64,000 nt of DNA from Charina bottae (GCA_023362775.1 JALMGJ010000004.1:79660798-79724797), one strand, 5' to 3'. Counted from the stretch's first letter, positions 44,833 through 56,163 are shown. A program made the numbers and translations. Notes: generated by a model not told the origin, from the letters alone.

Positions 44833-46617
44833 AAATTAACAGTCAAAATCCAGAATAAGCCATACTTTTTGTTACTAAAATGAATAAAAGACACAGAAGA
44901 ATTTTGAATGCAAATTAAAAAGTGGAATGGCAGGGAGGCAGTTGCTCTCAGTAAACTCCAATTCATACTTCGAACATCTTCTTCCCATCCTCCCCTTCCT
45001 GCTTCTCCTGCTGCTTCTCTAGCTGCTGCTGCTGCTACTCAGTTTACTCATTTGTAATCACATTCATTGTGCCAGTTCATTCAGTTCCTACCCAAAGTTG
45101 TTGAAGCTTCCTCCTTGTCTTTGTTATTCTACATTTACTAATTCCTGTTTGATTCATGCTTACAGAGACATTCCCAGCTGATCTACATCCCCAGTCCAGG
45201 CTGAAATATGAAGATTGATTATATCTTTGAAATGGGATCTGTGAATAATAATAGGATTTATTTCTGAACTGGCATTTCTGTTGTGGGCACTCTTTTCAAT
45301 GACCAATCCATTTATGAAAAACACTAGGGAAGAACATGATTTTAGTCAGTGCAATTTTTGGATGCACTTTTCTGTTTAGTCTGTTAAAACCAATTTATGC
45401 ATTTAGCTTACATTGAATAATATTAAATATGAGCATTTTATTTTAAATATTTAATTTGTATTTTACATGTAGTATATACATACTTTGTGTATTTTTGTAT
45501 TTTTGTATATTTTTGAACCCAAAAGTGTATTACAAAAGTGAATAATTGTGACCCAGGCCTATAAATCAGGTATCTCTAATTTAAAGTTAGGACTAAATGA
45601 TACTTTTAAATATCCGTAAATATTTGTATAATTATATAAATTCTTATATAATATATAATTCTTATACCATTTTGTCTCCAACTTTCAAGGATAAAGGGCT
45701 GAAGACAAAAGCAAAGGGTAGGTTTGTGGAGCATGAGACTGTATAGCAAGAATGGCCTTCATCACCAAATATGCTGGTTGGGCTTACTGGGAACTGAATT
45801 TCAGCAATAGTAAAATGCCACAAATTTCCCAACTACTGCTGCACATTTAGCTTCCTGATTCTATGCTTTGTGGAACATTATGTGATTTGTATCTGTAAGG
45901 CAGAGAACAGCCAAAATTTGTTGACTTCAATTCAAAATAAAATTTAAAACAAAACAAAATTGTAGAATTTTAAACTTGGAGCATCGATTTATGTAAGGGC
46001 TTTGATTATTTTTTTTAATACCACAGTAGACAAATCTTCTATTTGTATATGGTTTTATTCTTGTCTGAAATAAAGTGAAAGATCCTGCTGAGTCATGACT
46101 GTGACCCTTCTGCCAAGTACACAAATGTCTGAATAAGGCATTTGGATTGCTGAGAGTTACATTGCATGGCATTTACTTTCATGAAGTCTGATAGAATAAG
46201 CCAGAACTACTTATTTAAGGTTTTCTTTTCTTTTTTAAAATGTTAAAACTAATCATTAATGTGTTCGTTACCATTTGTGATTTCAAGACAAGGTACAAAA
46301 ATGAGTATGTTTTATTTAACAATATTTAATTTTTAAGAGGGGGAAGTCCAGATAGTTACAAATAGAATACATTTATGTGATATAATTATTTTCTATCTTT
46401 AGTGTTTTGTTCAATGACCATGGTACAGTTCTTGTTTTGCTAAAAATAAAGAGTAATATAAATGATATATAATCTAATATCCATTTTGAGTACTTATAGT
46501 TCACTTCAGTTCCCACTGCTTGGCAGAATTAATTCATACTTGTTCCAATGACCATTTTACATGATGTGGTTTAAGCCTTTTGTAGTCTTCCAGCTAAAAC
46601 CACAATAATTCTACATG
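44833..46617. other. Anonymous AT-rich sequence
   Basis: No gene is seen. A (CTG)-rich patch is at 45008-45035. The ORF at 45927-46172 has no motif. Confidence 0.5.
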
Positions 46618-46619
46618 AA

Positions 46620-46663
<44 letters not shown>
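46618..46663. repeat. (ATT)n microsatellite
   Basis: About 14 uninterrupted ATT units. Confidence 0.95.
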
Positions 46664-47300
46664 TGTTTCTTTTTCAATTTTAGAAAGAATTTGGATCAAA
46701 GCACTAATTTTTATTGGAGGTTTGTTGGAAAAGATGACATTATAATTAGATAATTTTTTCATTTTCTCATTAATATCTATAAAACATGAAATCACTTTCT
46801 AGAAATAGAGTAGGCCAATCTGTCTAAATATTGGCATATTTCTTGAATATAGTTGGAATATTTCAAAATAATGGAAAATCAGAACTTCAGTCAAACGATA
46901 TAATTGTTTTAGTAAAAATAATCCATGTCTGTATACTATGTATTGCATTATGCAATAAAAATAGTATACTATATTCATGTCATTGTTAAAGCAAAAGCAG
47001 GATCTATTGTAAAAATCATTTTTATAACTTAGAAAGTTATCCCTTTGTTCCTTAGGCAGTTGAAAATGTAATATTGTTTTATTGCTATCTGAAAATAGAA
47101 ATAATAATGAAAGCTTGTTCACAGAGGACATGAAGCCAGAGTCAGAAACAAATTCCTTTGAGTTCAGTGGAATTTATTCCCAGGTAAATTAATTTTAGAT
47201 TGAGTTATACCTCCATGGCTAATAATTAGATATTCTTTTTTTATCTTGTTGGATAGAATTTGAAGAGATAAAAATACAAAGGCAGTTAAAAATATCTGAG
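46664..47300. other. Anonymous AT-rich sequence
   Basis: No feature is seen. The ORF at 46799-47131 is Phe/Tyr/Asn-rich, has no motif and is probably chance. Confidence 0.45.
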
Positions 47301-47342
47301 ATGCGCACGCGCGTGCGTGCACACACACACACACACACACAC
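47301..47342. repeat. Perfect alternating purine/pyrimidine tract (GC/GT/CA), Z-DNA-prone
   Basis: All 42 bases alternate purine and pyrimidine. A CpG-rich half (ATGCGCACGCGCGTGCGTGC) runs into (AC)11. CpG dinucleotides are otherwise rare in this part of the window. Confidence 0.9.
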
Positions 47343-47544
47343 CCTCAGAAATCAGTGGAAGCTTTCATTAGTTTGGAATTCCTGGCATATTTACACAGCA
47401 CAAATTATTTGTCATTTTTCATGTTGTCATGCTATTTTAAATGTTACCTTGACCCATCCCCCCATGACACTTGTGGTTTGTTCCCTGTTTCCTTATATGC
47501 ATTTGTACTGAAATAAAACAAACAATTAATAGGTACTTTTATTT

Positions 47545-47879
47545 TGAGAGTCCCTTGGACTGCAAGGAGGTCAAACCAGTCAATCCTAAAGGAAATCAAC
47601 CCTGACTGCTCATTGGAAGGACAGATGTTGAAGCTGAAGCTCAAATACTTTGGCCACCTAATGCGAAGAGAGGACTCACTGGAAAAGACCCTGATGCTGG
47701 GAAAGACTGAAGGCAAAAGGAGAAGGGGACGGCAGAGGATGAGATGGTTAGATAGCATCACCGATGTAATGAACATGAATTTGAGTAAATTCTGAGAGAC
47801 AGGAAGGCCTGGCGTGCTATGGTCCATGAGGTCACGAAGAGTCGGACACAACTAAAGACTGAACAACAACAACAACAAA
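47545..47879 (+). mobile_element. BovB (RTE) LINE 3' end, 5'-truncated
   Basis: The plus strand encodes the BovB C-terminal region (47544-47795: LKEINPDCSLEGQM, LKLKYFGHLMRREDSLEKTL, KRRRGRQRMRWLDSITD) and then the 3' terminus GACACAACTAAAGACTGAAC with an (AAC)n tail. It is the same subfamily as 21803-25027 and well preserved, with a premature stop after MNLSKF where the full-length copy continues. Confidence 0.9.
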
Positions 47880-47919
47880 ATTTTCAATGTCACAAAATTA
47901 AATTAAAATACATTTAATT

Positions 47920-48073
47920 TCAATAAAAACATAAAAAACATAAAAACATAAAAACATACATAAAAACATAAAAACATAAAAACATAAAAACATAAAAACA
48001 TAAAAACATAAAAACATAAAAACATAAAATCCATCCATCCATCCATCCATCCATCCATCCATCCATCCATCCA
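47920..48073. repeat. Compound (CATAAAAA)n and (CCAT)n array
   Basis: About a dozen 8-bp CATAAAAA units (47929-48028) are followed by eleven CCAT units (48031-48073). It lies just downstream of the BovB tail. The 98-codon minus ORF across it is an artefact. Confidence 0.9.
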
Positions 48074-48284
48074 ATGGAATAGAAGATCACACAGAAATCT
48101 TATATATACTGTAGAAGAGAAAATAGTTAACAGGCAAAAACTTGCCAAAAGAAAAATGGCTTTGCCACTAGCTAAAGGAAAGGCCATATAAGATTTCACA
48201 GTAAGGTTTTTATGCTTCAGAATTGCTCCCTTTTACCTGGGCAGCTCCAGAGGTCTTGTCCCAATATAAATAGTAGGGTAATAT

Positions 48285-48800
48285 GGAAGAAGGCAGGTGG
48301 AAGCCATGGCCAGAAGACTGTTTGCCTTGCTGTACATCAGTTTTGACCAATTTGGAGCAAGATGCCTTGACAATACTGATTCATATCCTTATCATTACAC
48401 ATTTGGATTATTTGTAGACATTTGAAGACCTTTCATAAACTGCAGTTGGTACATAGAGTCTTGAATATTTCTGTCAGCCTTCAGAAAACATGTACATAGC
48501 CTAGAAAGAGATAGGGATGATAAAGAAACTCAAGATAGCCCCACTTTATCTCTCTTTAGTATAAGAAGGAGAAACTTTGTCATGCTTTCAAGATTGTGTT
48601 ATTATAGCCTAAATCAATAGAGTTCTAGTATTTCTTGTGGTATCTGTTTTCTGATCAAGTCTCCTTCGAAATGTCTGCTTATTTCACAGAAAGGCATTAT
48701 ATGTCAACACCTATTCTCCACCTGCCTCCACTTGCCACTCAGACAAGAGCTAGGACTCTAGGACTATTCCAGTTCACAAACCTGCTTCTTCAGGAGGAGT
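48285..48800 (+). mobile_element. Old CR1 fragment (post-RT region), plus strand
   Basis: Blocks align to the intact CR1 from about residue 615: GGTGGAAGCCATGGCCAGAA, then CTTATCATTACACATTTGGA, then AAACTGCAGTTGGTACATAG. Many lesions mean there is no coding capacity. Confidence 0.7.
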
Positions 48801-48849
48801 AGAAGCTCATCCTGAGTCATTGTTGGAAGTACTATAGAGCTCGATGACT

Positions 48850-49760
48850 TCTGAACCACTCTGTATTATTGAGGTTCAATCTGACTTTTTTTCATCCACC
48901 CAGACTCTTACAATCTTCAGATACCAGGTTAGGATTTCTACTTCTGCTCAATCCAGTGTGGGTATGTATAGCTGCATATCAACAGCACACTGATATCTCA
49001 TCCCAAACAGATAGGAAACCTTTCTCAGTAGCTACATATACATGTTCAGTAAGATGGGATGCAGGTATAAATATGTGTAATTGTAAGTATTTACATTATA
49101 TGTTTCTAAATATGCCACTCCACTGGACCCACATCACCAATAGGAACCATTCTCCAAGAAATTAGCAAAACCAGTGTAATTGTAATGTTATGTGGGAATG
49201 ACATTGGGAGATAGGGGGAAGAGCCAGGGGAATGGTTGGACAAGAGGCAGCTTAGCCTGAAAAAGGAATGTGGGTATGGCAAATGTCTTGGAAGGGACCC
49301 TCCCTAGTTTCTTGGGCTGTAAAAGCGAGGAGGGAGAAATGTACTTTCAGACTTGCAAGATTCTGTTAATGTACTCTTACAACAAAGTAAAATTAGTCCA
49401 TCTGGTTCCTGTCTGGAACACCATGCTAGGCTGACAGTAATACAGATCTCCAAGCTTAACCTTTGCAGGCAGTCCAGAAGGATACTATGGTTGATGATAC
49501 CGAAATTTGCTAAAATATCCAAAAGATCAAGAAGTCCTCTAACAAAGTTCCATTGATAGAGTCAACTACAAGATCAATGAATGCAGTTACTGTCCCATGC
49601 ATCCTGAGTGCCTGAATACTGTGTGTTACTGAGTTATTGTGCCTGCATCATCAGTGAACAAGTGTCCAGATAATCTGCTTAATCCAGGATCCTCTATAAG
49701 TGAGTGTTTATCACCACCTTGAGAAAGGGAAAGTTGGAGGCTGGGTAGATAGAGCAATCC
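48850..49760 (-). mobile_element. Old CR1 fragment (RT core), minus strand
   Basis: The minus strand aligns to residues about 572 down to 375 of the CR1 RT. The YADD region lies near 48960-49010, motif A near 49480-49510 (ACTATGGTTGATGATACCGA on the plus strand), and the QSGFRPG-upstream region near 49670-49745. It is in opposite orientation to the adjacent fragment at 48285. Confidence 0.7.
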
Positions 49761-50838
49761 TTTACATAAATTCATTAATATGCTTATAAATTCCCCCCCC
49801 CCACATTTTTCAGATGTACACATTCAATGAAGAACATCTGATGTTCAGGTAGAATCAATAGAAATATCCAATTTCCATTGAAAATATCAGTGGCAGGGAG
49901 TATATCTGACTCCTGTAATACCCAGAAAAAATGCAGTTCTATTGCTATCATCCAACATGATTATGCAACGTCTAGGGCCAACAGGTGAACTAGTCACCTC
50001 TATAAAGTATGTAAATGCCATAAGGGCTTAGGTTGTAATGATCCATCCATCCATCCATCTTCCCTTTTTGAATTTGCATAGCCATCTACCATCTCTGGCT
50101 CATCAGTGAGATAAATGAAGAGAAAGAAGAATGGATGGATGGTGAAGTAAGCAAGAGTTCAGTTCTTGTTCAGCCTGATTTTAAATGAAAAAAATCAGGA
50201 ACTCCTGCTTCATATTTAAAGTAGGCATTAAACATTACATCACACTTGTTTCTGACCAAGGACATATAAACTCTGGTGGCAGCTTGTAATATTTATTTCA
50301 TTATTGAGTTAATAAAATGTTCTGCTCCTCCAGAGGAGATTTATAACCTTAGCAAGACAAAATTGTATTTTATTTAATTATTTCACAAAGACATTGCTGC
50401 ACCTGGATATTCTTTGGTTCCTTATATTTCTTATATTTTAAATGGCATTGGCTTAAGAGTGCTTTGAATATATTTTTCTGCACTTGAGTAATCCTGTTTG
50501 TTCTTGAAATAACAATTGCATAAGTAATCAATCACAGTACTTAGAAAACAGAATTATAAAGAGGGGTGTTTTTTCCCCAATCTAGTGAAGCACTTCACTG
50601 AGTAAAATAAAAAGAGAGAGAAAACATTTGTTTATATTTGCAGAATTCAGTAGGGAAGCAAGGTACTCTCAAATGACATTCTAAAAAACTGAATGTGTAT
50701 TAATTATATTTTTATCCAATTCTTCTTTCTGTATGAAACTCAGATGATTGTACATAGACTTTCATGGTAGATTCTTCTCCAGGAATTGACCAGATGCAGT
50801 TCAGTTTATTTCTATGGCTAGATGATACACTCATAGTG
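49761..50838. other. Anonymous sequence
   Basis: It contains a run of about 11 C (49791-49802), a (CCAT)5 run at 50042-50060 and a (GGAT)3 run at 50134-50142, which could pair as a weak inverted repeat. No gene is seen. Confidence 0.5.
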
Positions 50839-50848
50839 TAGGATGTAT

Positions 50849-50938
50849 GTTGTTGTTTATTCGTTCAGTCGCTTCCGACTCTTTGTGACTTCATGGACCA
50901 GCCCACGCCAGAGCTTCCTGTCAGCCGTCACCATCCCC
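50849..50938 (-). mobile_element. RTE 3' end, 90 bp, perfect 9-bp TSD
   Basis: The minus strand matches the terminal 90 bp of the second RTE subfamily (CGGAAGCGACTGAACGAATA). AGGATGTAT flanks it on both sides (50840-50848, 50939-50947). This is an extreme 5' truncation. Confidence 0.85.
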
Positions 50939-50947
50939 AGGATGTAT

Positions 50948-53823
50948 ATATATGTAGGATGTATACATCAGACTTAATCCAGCCTTTATCAGCATAGCAT
51001 GCTTTAAGATGCAAGTCTATTCCCTCAAATCCTTGGGAAATTATTATTTAAAAATAATGTAAATGTGTAATTTTTCTTCATAAATTTCCTTATATGTATA
51101 AATTTCTCTAATATATTCAAGTATCTCAGACACATTTTATGTAGCTTTTCCAAATAAATTCAAAAGCTTTTTCACATGCATGCAAAACCCCTTTCAATAA
51201 ATGCTATACATTTTATATGCAAATTTTGAGCCATGAAATATTTTGAGATGGAGGCTTGTGGATCCCATTAATTAAGTATCCATCATGCCATGGCACATTT
51301 CTATTGAAATATCATACCATTTTGCATTAAAAGTAATTCATGATAAATTTATTTTGAATGCTTATTAGGTCCCAGTCATTTATCCTAGAAACTACTGCTG
51401 ATGATAATCATGGATTGCTTCCAAAAATGGCAATTGTATGCTGACTTCTCTGTGATTTCTCTTTGATGTGTAGCATAGAAAACATCAAGTGACATAATGA
51501 TATGCATTACTTATCCCATTCAATATTATTTGCAGAAATAGGAGATAGGCAAGCTGAGAAAACAGAAAGACACAGACACAATATTACTTCATAGTTTGTC
51601 CTTACTTAACCACAAATTATGAAGATAAAAGTGCAAATACACTGTAAGATGGAGTTGTAATTTTCTGGGTTGAGTATCTAGATCAGTGTGATCTTCAGTT
51701 TTGGCATCAAGTTTTTGGGAGAATTATGGCCTTTGGCAAAACACCTACACTGTTAATCCATATTCATTTATAGAATAAAGGGTTATCTACGTAGTTTGGG
51801 CACACCTCTCTCTGTGCAATAGAGTATATTGTTTAGAATCTTCTATGAAAATTAAAAAAAACAAAAAAGCTTTTCATCTGGCCTGTATTTCACATGTTAA
51901 AATTATAAATGAGCTCATTATAGAGCAAAATATATTGTTGAAGTCTTCAGTAGTATTCAGTTTCTACTTCTTGAAAAATGTTTGTATAACTTCAGGACCT
52001 CATTCTTTTCACTAATTACTATACATAAACGTGTGACTGTGAACAGCCATTTATTAACAGCATAATAGATATGACACTGTATCTGAACTAGTGCATATGA
52101 ATCTGAAGTAGTACTGTAAAGCATAAAATGATGCAAAAAGGCAAACAAAGAAAAACTGGACACTTTACAAACAAATGGCAACTATAGCTTAATATTATCC
52201 TGAAGAGGCTGTGAGGTTATTTACTACAACTTCTTCCTTACCTTGATAAAACTGAAAGATTCATTAGCTAGCAAGCAGGATATTAATAAACTATGGAAAG
52301 ATTATATCATGGACAATGACTGCCCATTTATTAAGAATCATCTTTCTTTCACTCTGTCATTTAATGTGTGTGCCAAGCATTCTGTGTGTTAGTTTTCCAA
52401 TCTTGGGTTCATATTATTGTAGATAAAATATAATCCAATCTCACTTTGTTTTTCTTTCTATTTATCTTATTTATAAAAGTAATGAATTATTTCATAAAGC
52501 AAGTGTATTTTTTATGTGGAAAGTTCTCAAGATGGGTACAAATAGGAACAGCTGAGAAACCTTTTAAAACAGAGCCTAGCCATTAATCCACTCTTTCTTT
52601 CCTTCAGTGTCATTACACATTTAGACTAAAATAGCCTAACTTGGGTGCTATATGGATAATAAGAAACTGCATGCAAGATTTACTTTTATTTTAAATGGAA
52701 TCAAAGGCTCTAAAGAAATGTCTCCTGTAGTTCAAGCCAGTCCTTGTCATTATACAGCTTGCTTACACCTTTTTAGGCAAGTTTTCCTATCAATATGTGG
52801 CTTTGTACTGGTTTGTTTTAGAAAATCAAAGGCAGATGTAGGGTCAATGTGGCATGAAGAAACTTTTGAATGAGAAGATCAAGATGTTCCACATAGATAG
52901 TTCATGAAACAGGTGACAAAATGTGCTATAATCATACCTTTGTTTTAAATGCAATGGCCAGTCATAGTGGGGTATAATTTAGAACAGAACAATCCCTTTT
53001 TTTATTCAGTAGTTAGCTCTTTGTTTTAGTTCTACAGATGGCCATGTTGAATATTGGATGAATGACAGGTTTTCTGAATTTAAAGAAAACCTTCATACAT
53101 TCCATGCTTTTTATTCAACAAATATTGTATTGACCTGGGTCAACATGGAATATGTCATTAAAATTTTGGATGCAGCTTGAAAAATTAAAGAAAAATGTTT
53201 TCTATTTTTGTTGAAAACTTAAAAATTTTGCATTCATTTTGTGAAATCTGTTCATTGCTTATTCATATAGATTTAATATGATTTCATACATTAATATCAA
53301 GGAATGTGTATAAGGTCTGACCACTCAGTTTTACTATTGTACTATTTTCCTGAATTTGTGCTCTGTGATAAGACTTCTCATCTCTATTCTCAAAATCAAC
53401 CATCATAAAAGAAATTTAATAGTTAAGACAAGTCTGAAAACAAGCAGGGTGGGATTTCAGCTTACCCTATATACTGATTCACATTTATAAGATGCTATGA
53501 TTTATTTTTTCAGTGACTACATGATTGAAGGATTAAATCATCCATTTTAAAACAAAGAACTCAAATTGTTGTACTTTCTGGTTGAAATAGACTCATCGAA
53601 AATATGTATTTTTATTAAAATTTAAATATTAAAGAATAATAAATAATAATATATTTAAGTTTAAATGCATATTTAGATAATATTTAAAACAATATTTGTG
53701 TTTTTAAAGATTGATACCAAAGCTACACACCCTTAGGAATGAGCAACACATACAAATGTTACATTACCAAAAATGTATTAATCTGTAGATCCCCAGTTAA
53801 AACCACCCAAATGAAATTGACAC
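50948..53823. other. Anonymous AT-rich sequence
   Basis: Nearly 2.9 kb with no gene, RNA or repeat I can identify. It is one of the longest stretches free of recognisable insertions. Confidence 0.5.
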
Positions 53824-53909
53824 TGTTGGTGTACTAGCATTTTAGCTTGTGAAATTGCAGAATTGTCTATTTTGCAATTTCACTAGCTAAAATACTAGCA
53901 CACCTAACA
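53824..53909. repeat. Long inverted repeat (hairpin), arms about 39 bp, short loop
   Basis: The left arm (53824-53862) and the reverse complement of the right arm (53870-53909) match at about 35 of 39 positions with a single-base bulge, including ATTTTAGCT and GTGAAATTGCA. Three of the mismatches would be G-U type pairs in a minus-strand transcript. Confidence 0.85.
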
Positions 53910-53937
53910 TTTCTTTGTATAATCTCAAGAGGTGTTA

Positions 53938-54309
53938 TTTGTTGTTTATTCGTTCAGTCGTTTCCGACTCTTCGTGACTTCATGGACCAGCCCACGCCAG
54001 AGCTTTCTGTCGGCCGTCACCATCCCCAGCTCCCCAATGGTTGAGTCCATTAGCATTTTGACCATCTTCCGACCTGGGAGTCCCATCTTCCGATGGTATA
54101 CCGACATATCTTTGGTTGTACTGATCCATTAGTTTTCATGGCAAGAATACTGGGGTGGGTTGCCATTACCTTCCCCAGGGATCGTATTTAGTCTGACCTC
54201 TCTGCCACGACCTTCCCGTCTTGGGTGTCCCTTCACGGTTTAGCTCATGGTTTCATTGAGGTGCTCAAGCTCCAGCACCACGACAAGGTAACGATCTCCT
54301 TTGCTGGAG
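53938..54309 (-). mobile_element. RTE-derived non-autonomous element: LINE 5' end fused to 3' end, 12-bp TSD
   Basis: On the minus strand the first ~270 bp match the BovB/RTE 5' leader (compare 25027 down to about 24780: CTTGTCGTGG, then GGTAATGGCAACCCACCCCA, then CAGTATTCTTGCC). The sequence then jumps to the last ~100 bp of the second RTE subfamily (GAGCTGGGGATGGTGACGG ... GACTGAACGAATAAAC). Perfect 12-bp repeats CAAGAGGTGTTA flank it (53926-53937, 54310-54321). The two LINE ends with no coding middle resemble a LINE-derived SINE. Confidence 0.85.
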
Positions 54310-55049
54310 CAAGAGGTGTTAAGGATTGCCTAAATTCACTGCCATGAATGGTGACAACAAGTATGTCATGCTCCCAGAGACAAGGATTAACTTGGCTTGA
54401 AATTATGTATTTATTGTAGTACAATTATGGCAGCCATAACAGACAGTTAATGGCTTTTGGATGAGTGGGAATGGTAGTTCAGAATTTAGGCCTGGTGAGA
54501 GTTCAAACTTGTTTCCCATCTTTAATAATCGTTAATAGAATCTTCCACATTCTATTAACAGGAGCTTTGGATTTCCTTTTATTTTAAGCCTTCATAGAAT
54601 CTATTGATGATAGATGTTTGTTAATATTTTGCCCTTTTCTGCAGTTCAGCTAAATCTCCCATGTTACTCTGTCCATTGTTTCCCATGAAGAAAATCCTGG
54701 AAGTACTTCCTACTACTCTGAATTCACCTGAATTGGAAATTGAGGCATCCCAACTCTCCCAGCTTGATATCTCCCTCTACTCAGTTCCTGATTAGCAGCA
54801 CTAATCAAAACATGAACTTGCATAACATTCAGCTCACTAACCCTTCCCATTGAAGTGAAGCTTCCTCAAGAATGGGAAACTACGAGTGATTATGGAATCA
54901 GTCCTTTCACTTCCCTGATAATTGGTCTCCTCCATCACCAGCAAGTCTCCCTCCTGCTTTACTGCTGACAGTGGTGGAACATTGAGGTGGCTGATTGGGC
55001 TTACTGTGTGTGAAAGGGGAGCAGGGTATGGTTGCAGTTAGTTGCAGTT

Positions 55050-55530
55050 TCCTAGATGACAACATCAGATGAGTCCTTCCAGTCAGTGAAATATTTTATC
55101 CTGACTCTCCTACACTGAGAGTCCAGAAGGCAAAATTATTCCTCTGGATCCACCAAGATGAAAAATAGAAGATTTTCAAAGTGACAAGAAGCTGAATCAG
55201 AAAGAAATTAGATTGACTGGAGCTAAACAGGAAAAGTACCAATAAACCTGGTATCCAGGTTCTTGTACAGCCATCTAGAGGGGAGATACTTGGTGGAGAG
55301 CTGGACATAATCACCTATAATGACCCTCCTGCCATAGCAGTCATCAGAATGTTTGTAGGAGGCTTTGGCACAATCTAGCTGGTCCTGAAGGAGGCACTCA
55401 GTTGCCTGAAGCTTTTCAAGGAAGAGAGTTTCTTCAGAGGTACTGTAGGTAAAGTAGTTGGAAAGAATTGAAGATGGTATCAGTGGATGGCCTCAATGGT
55501 CATCATATGAGTACAGGCACAAAAGAATTC
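55050..55530 (-). pseudogene. Ty3/gypsy pol, integrase C-terminus and chromodomain remnant
   Basis: Reading across stops, the minus strand gives LQDQLDCAKASYKHS, then IGDYVQLSTKYLPS and LDTRFIGTFPV, the pattern of the GPY/F-type integrase C-terminus of chromoviruses (family form: GDxVxLST...RFIGPFPV). Farther down, YFTDWKDSSD followed by a W/E-poor ETATN segment recalls a chromodomain (family: Y.I.W....WEP). Several stops and shifts lie between. In the family this region guides integration; this copy is dead. The preceding integrase piece (GLPKML near 56480) and WLELL (near 55830) lie on either side of the nested insertions. Confidence 0.65.
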
Positions 55531-55538
55531 GTGTAGAC

Positions 55539-55809
55539 CAGAGCTTTCCAAACTCTGTGTCGTGACACAAAAGTGTGTTGCCACACACAGTCTGGTGTGT
55601 TGCCACACAACCCAGAACTGCTGATCATCATCAGCGCTTCCGGGTTTTCCCGCGGCGACACACCAACTGCAGCGTGCAAAACCCGAAAGCGGCAGCAGTG
55701 CTTCCGGGTTTTTGCGCGCTGCCGCAAGGACGGCACTTTCGGGTTTTCCCGCGGCAACACACCAATGCCGGTTGGTGTGTCGCCACAGGAAAAACTTTGG
55801 AAAGCCCTG
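55539..55809. mobile_element. hAT-type MITE, 271 bp, 8-bp TSD
   Basis: Terminal inverted repeats CAGAGCTTTCCAAA and (reverse complement of the right end) CAGGGCTTTCCAAA, with the perfect 8-bp direct repeat GTGTAGAC at 55531-55538 and 55810-55817. Both the TSD length and the CAGRG ends fit hAT. The interior is GC/CpG-rich and holds repeated CGGGTTTTCCCGCGGC blocks (55637-55652, 55740-55755) and a palindrome near 55677-55712. There is no transposase. It sits inside the gypsy integrase remnant. Confidence 0.9.
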
Positions 55810-55844
55810 GTGTAGACAAACAACAGTTCCAGCCATTTGTATTG

Positions 55845-55889
55845 CTAAATTTGTCCCCTATTCGGGGAGATGGGTGGGGATAAATTGAA

Positions 55890-55936
<47 letters not shown>

Positions 55937-55937
55937 A
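55845..55937 (+). mobile_element. CR1 3' terminus fragment with (AAAT)n tail
   Basis: GTCCCCTATTCGGGGAGATG and GGTGGGGATAAATTGAAT are the CR1 3' terminal block. About eleven AAAT units follow. Confidence 0.75.
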
Positions 55938-56163
55938 AATTGCCAGTTTGGTCTAGTGCTTAAGGGGCTGGGCTAGAAACCAGGAGACTCTGAGTTCTAG
56001 TCCCGCCTTAGGCATGAAAGCCGGCTGGGTGACCTTGGGCCAGTCACTCTCTCTCAACCCAACTCACCTCACAGGGTTGTTGTTGTGGGGAAAATAGGAG
56101 GAGGAAGGAGTATTAGGTATGTTCGCTGCCTTGAGTTATTTATAAAAAAAATAATAAAGGCAG
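55938..56163 (+). mobile_element. tRNA-derived MIR-like SINE with L2-like tail
   Basis: The head GCCAGTTTGGTCTAGTGCTT carries A- and B-box-like segments (GAGTTCTAGTCCC near 55992). The core GGGTGACCTTGGGCCAGTCA follows, then 'cctcacagggttgttgttg', then a tail 'tgccttgagttattt...aataaaggcaggat'. The head and core equal those of the SINE at 5848, but the 3' part is different. It is the most complete copy of this version. Confidence 0.85.

Noticed and set aside
46799..47131. 110-codon minus-strand frame
   Set aside because: It has no motif, AT-rich composition and no supporting second copy. Chance is more likely.
47903..48199. 98-codon minus-strand frame with repeated Met/Phe/Tyr and Trp-Met-Asp-Gly
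   Set aside because: It is a translation of (CATAAAAA)n and (CCAT)n repeats.
55539..55809. CpG island/promoter and the short overlapping open frames there
   Set aside because: The GC-rich block is exactly bounded by hAT-type TIRs and TSDs. The frames on both strands follow from the repeated palindromic interior.
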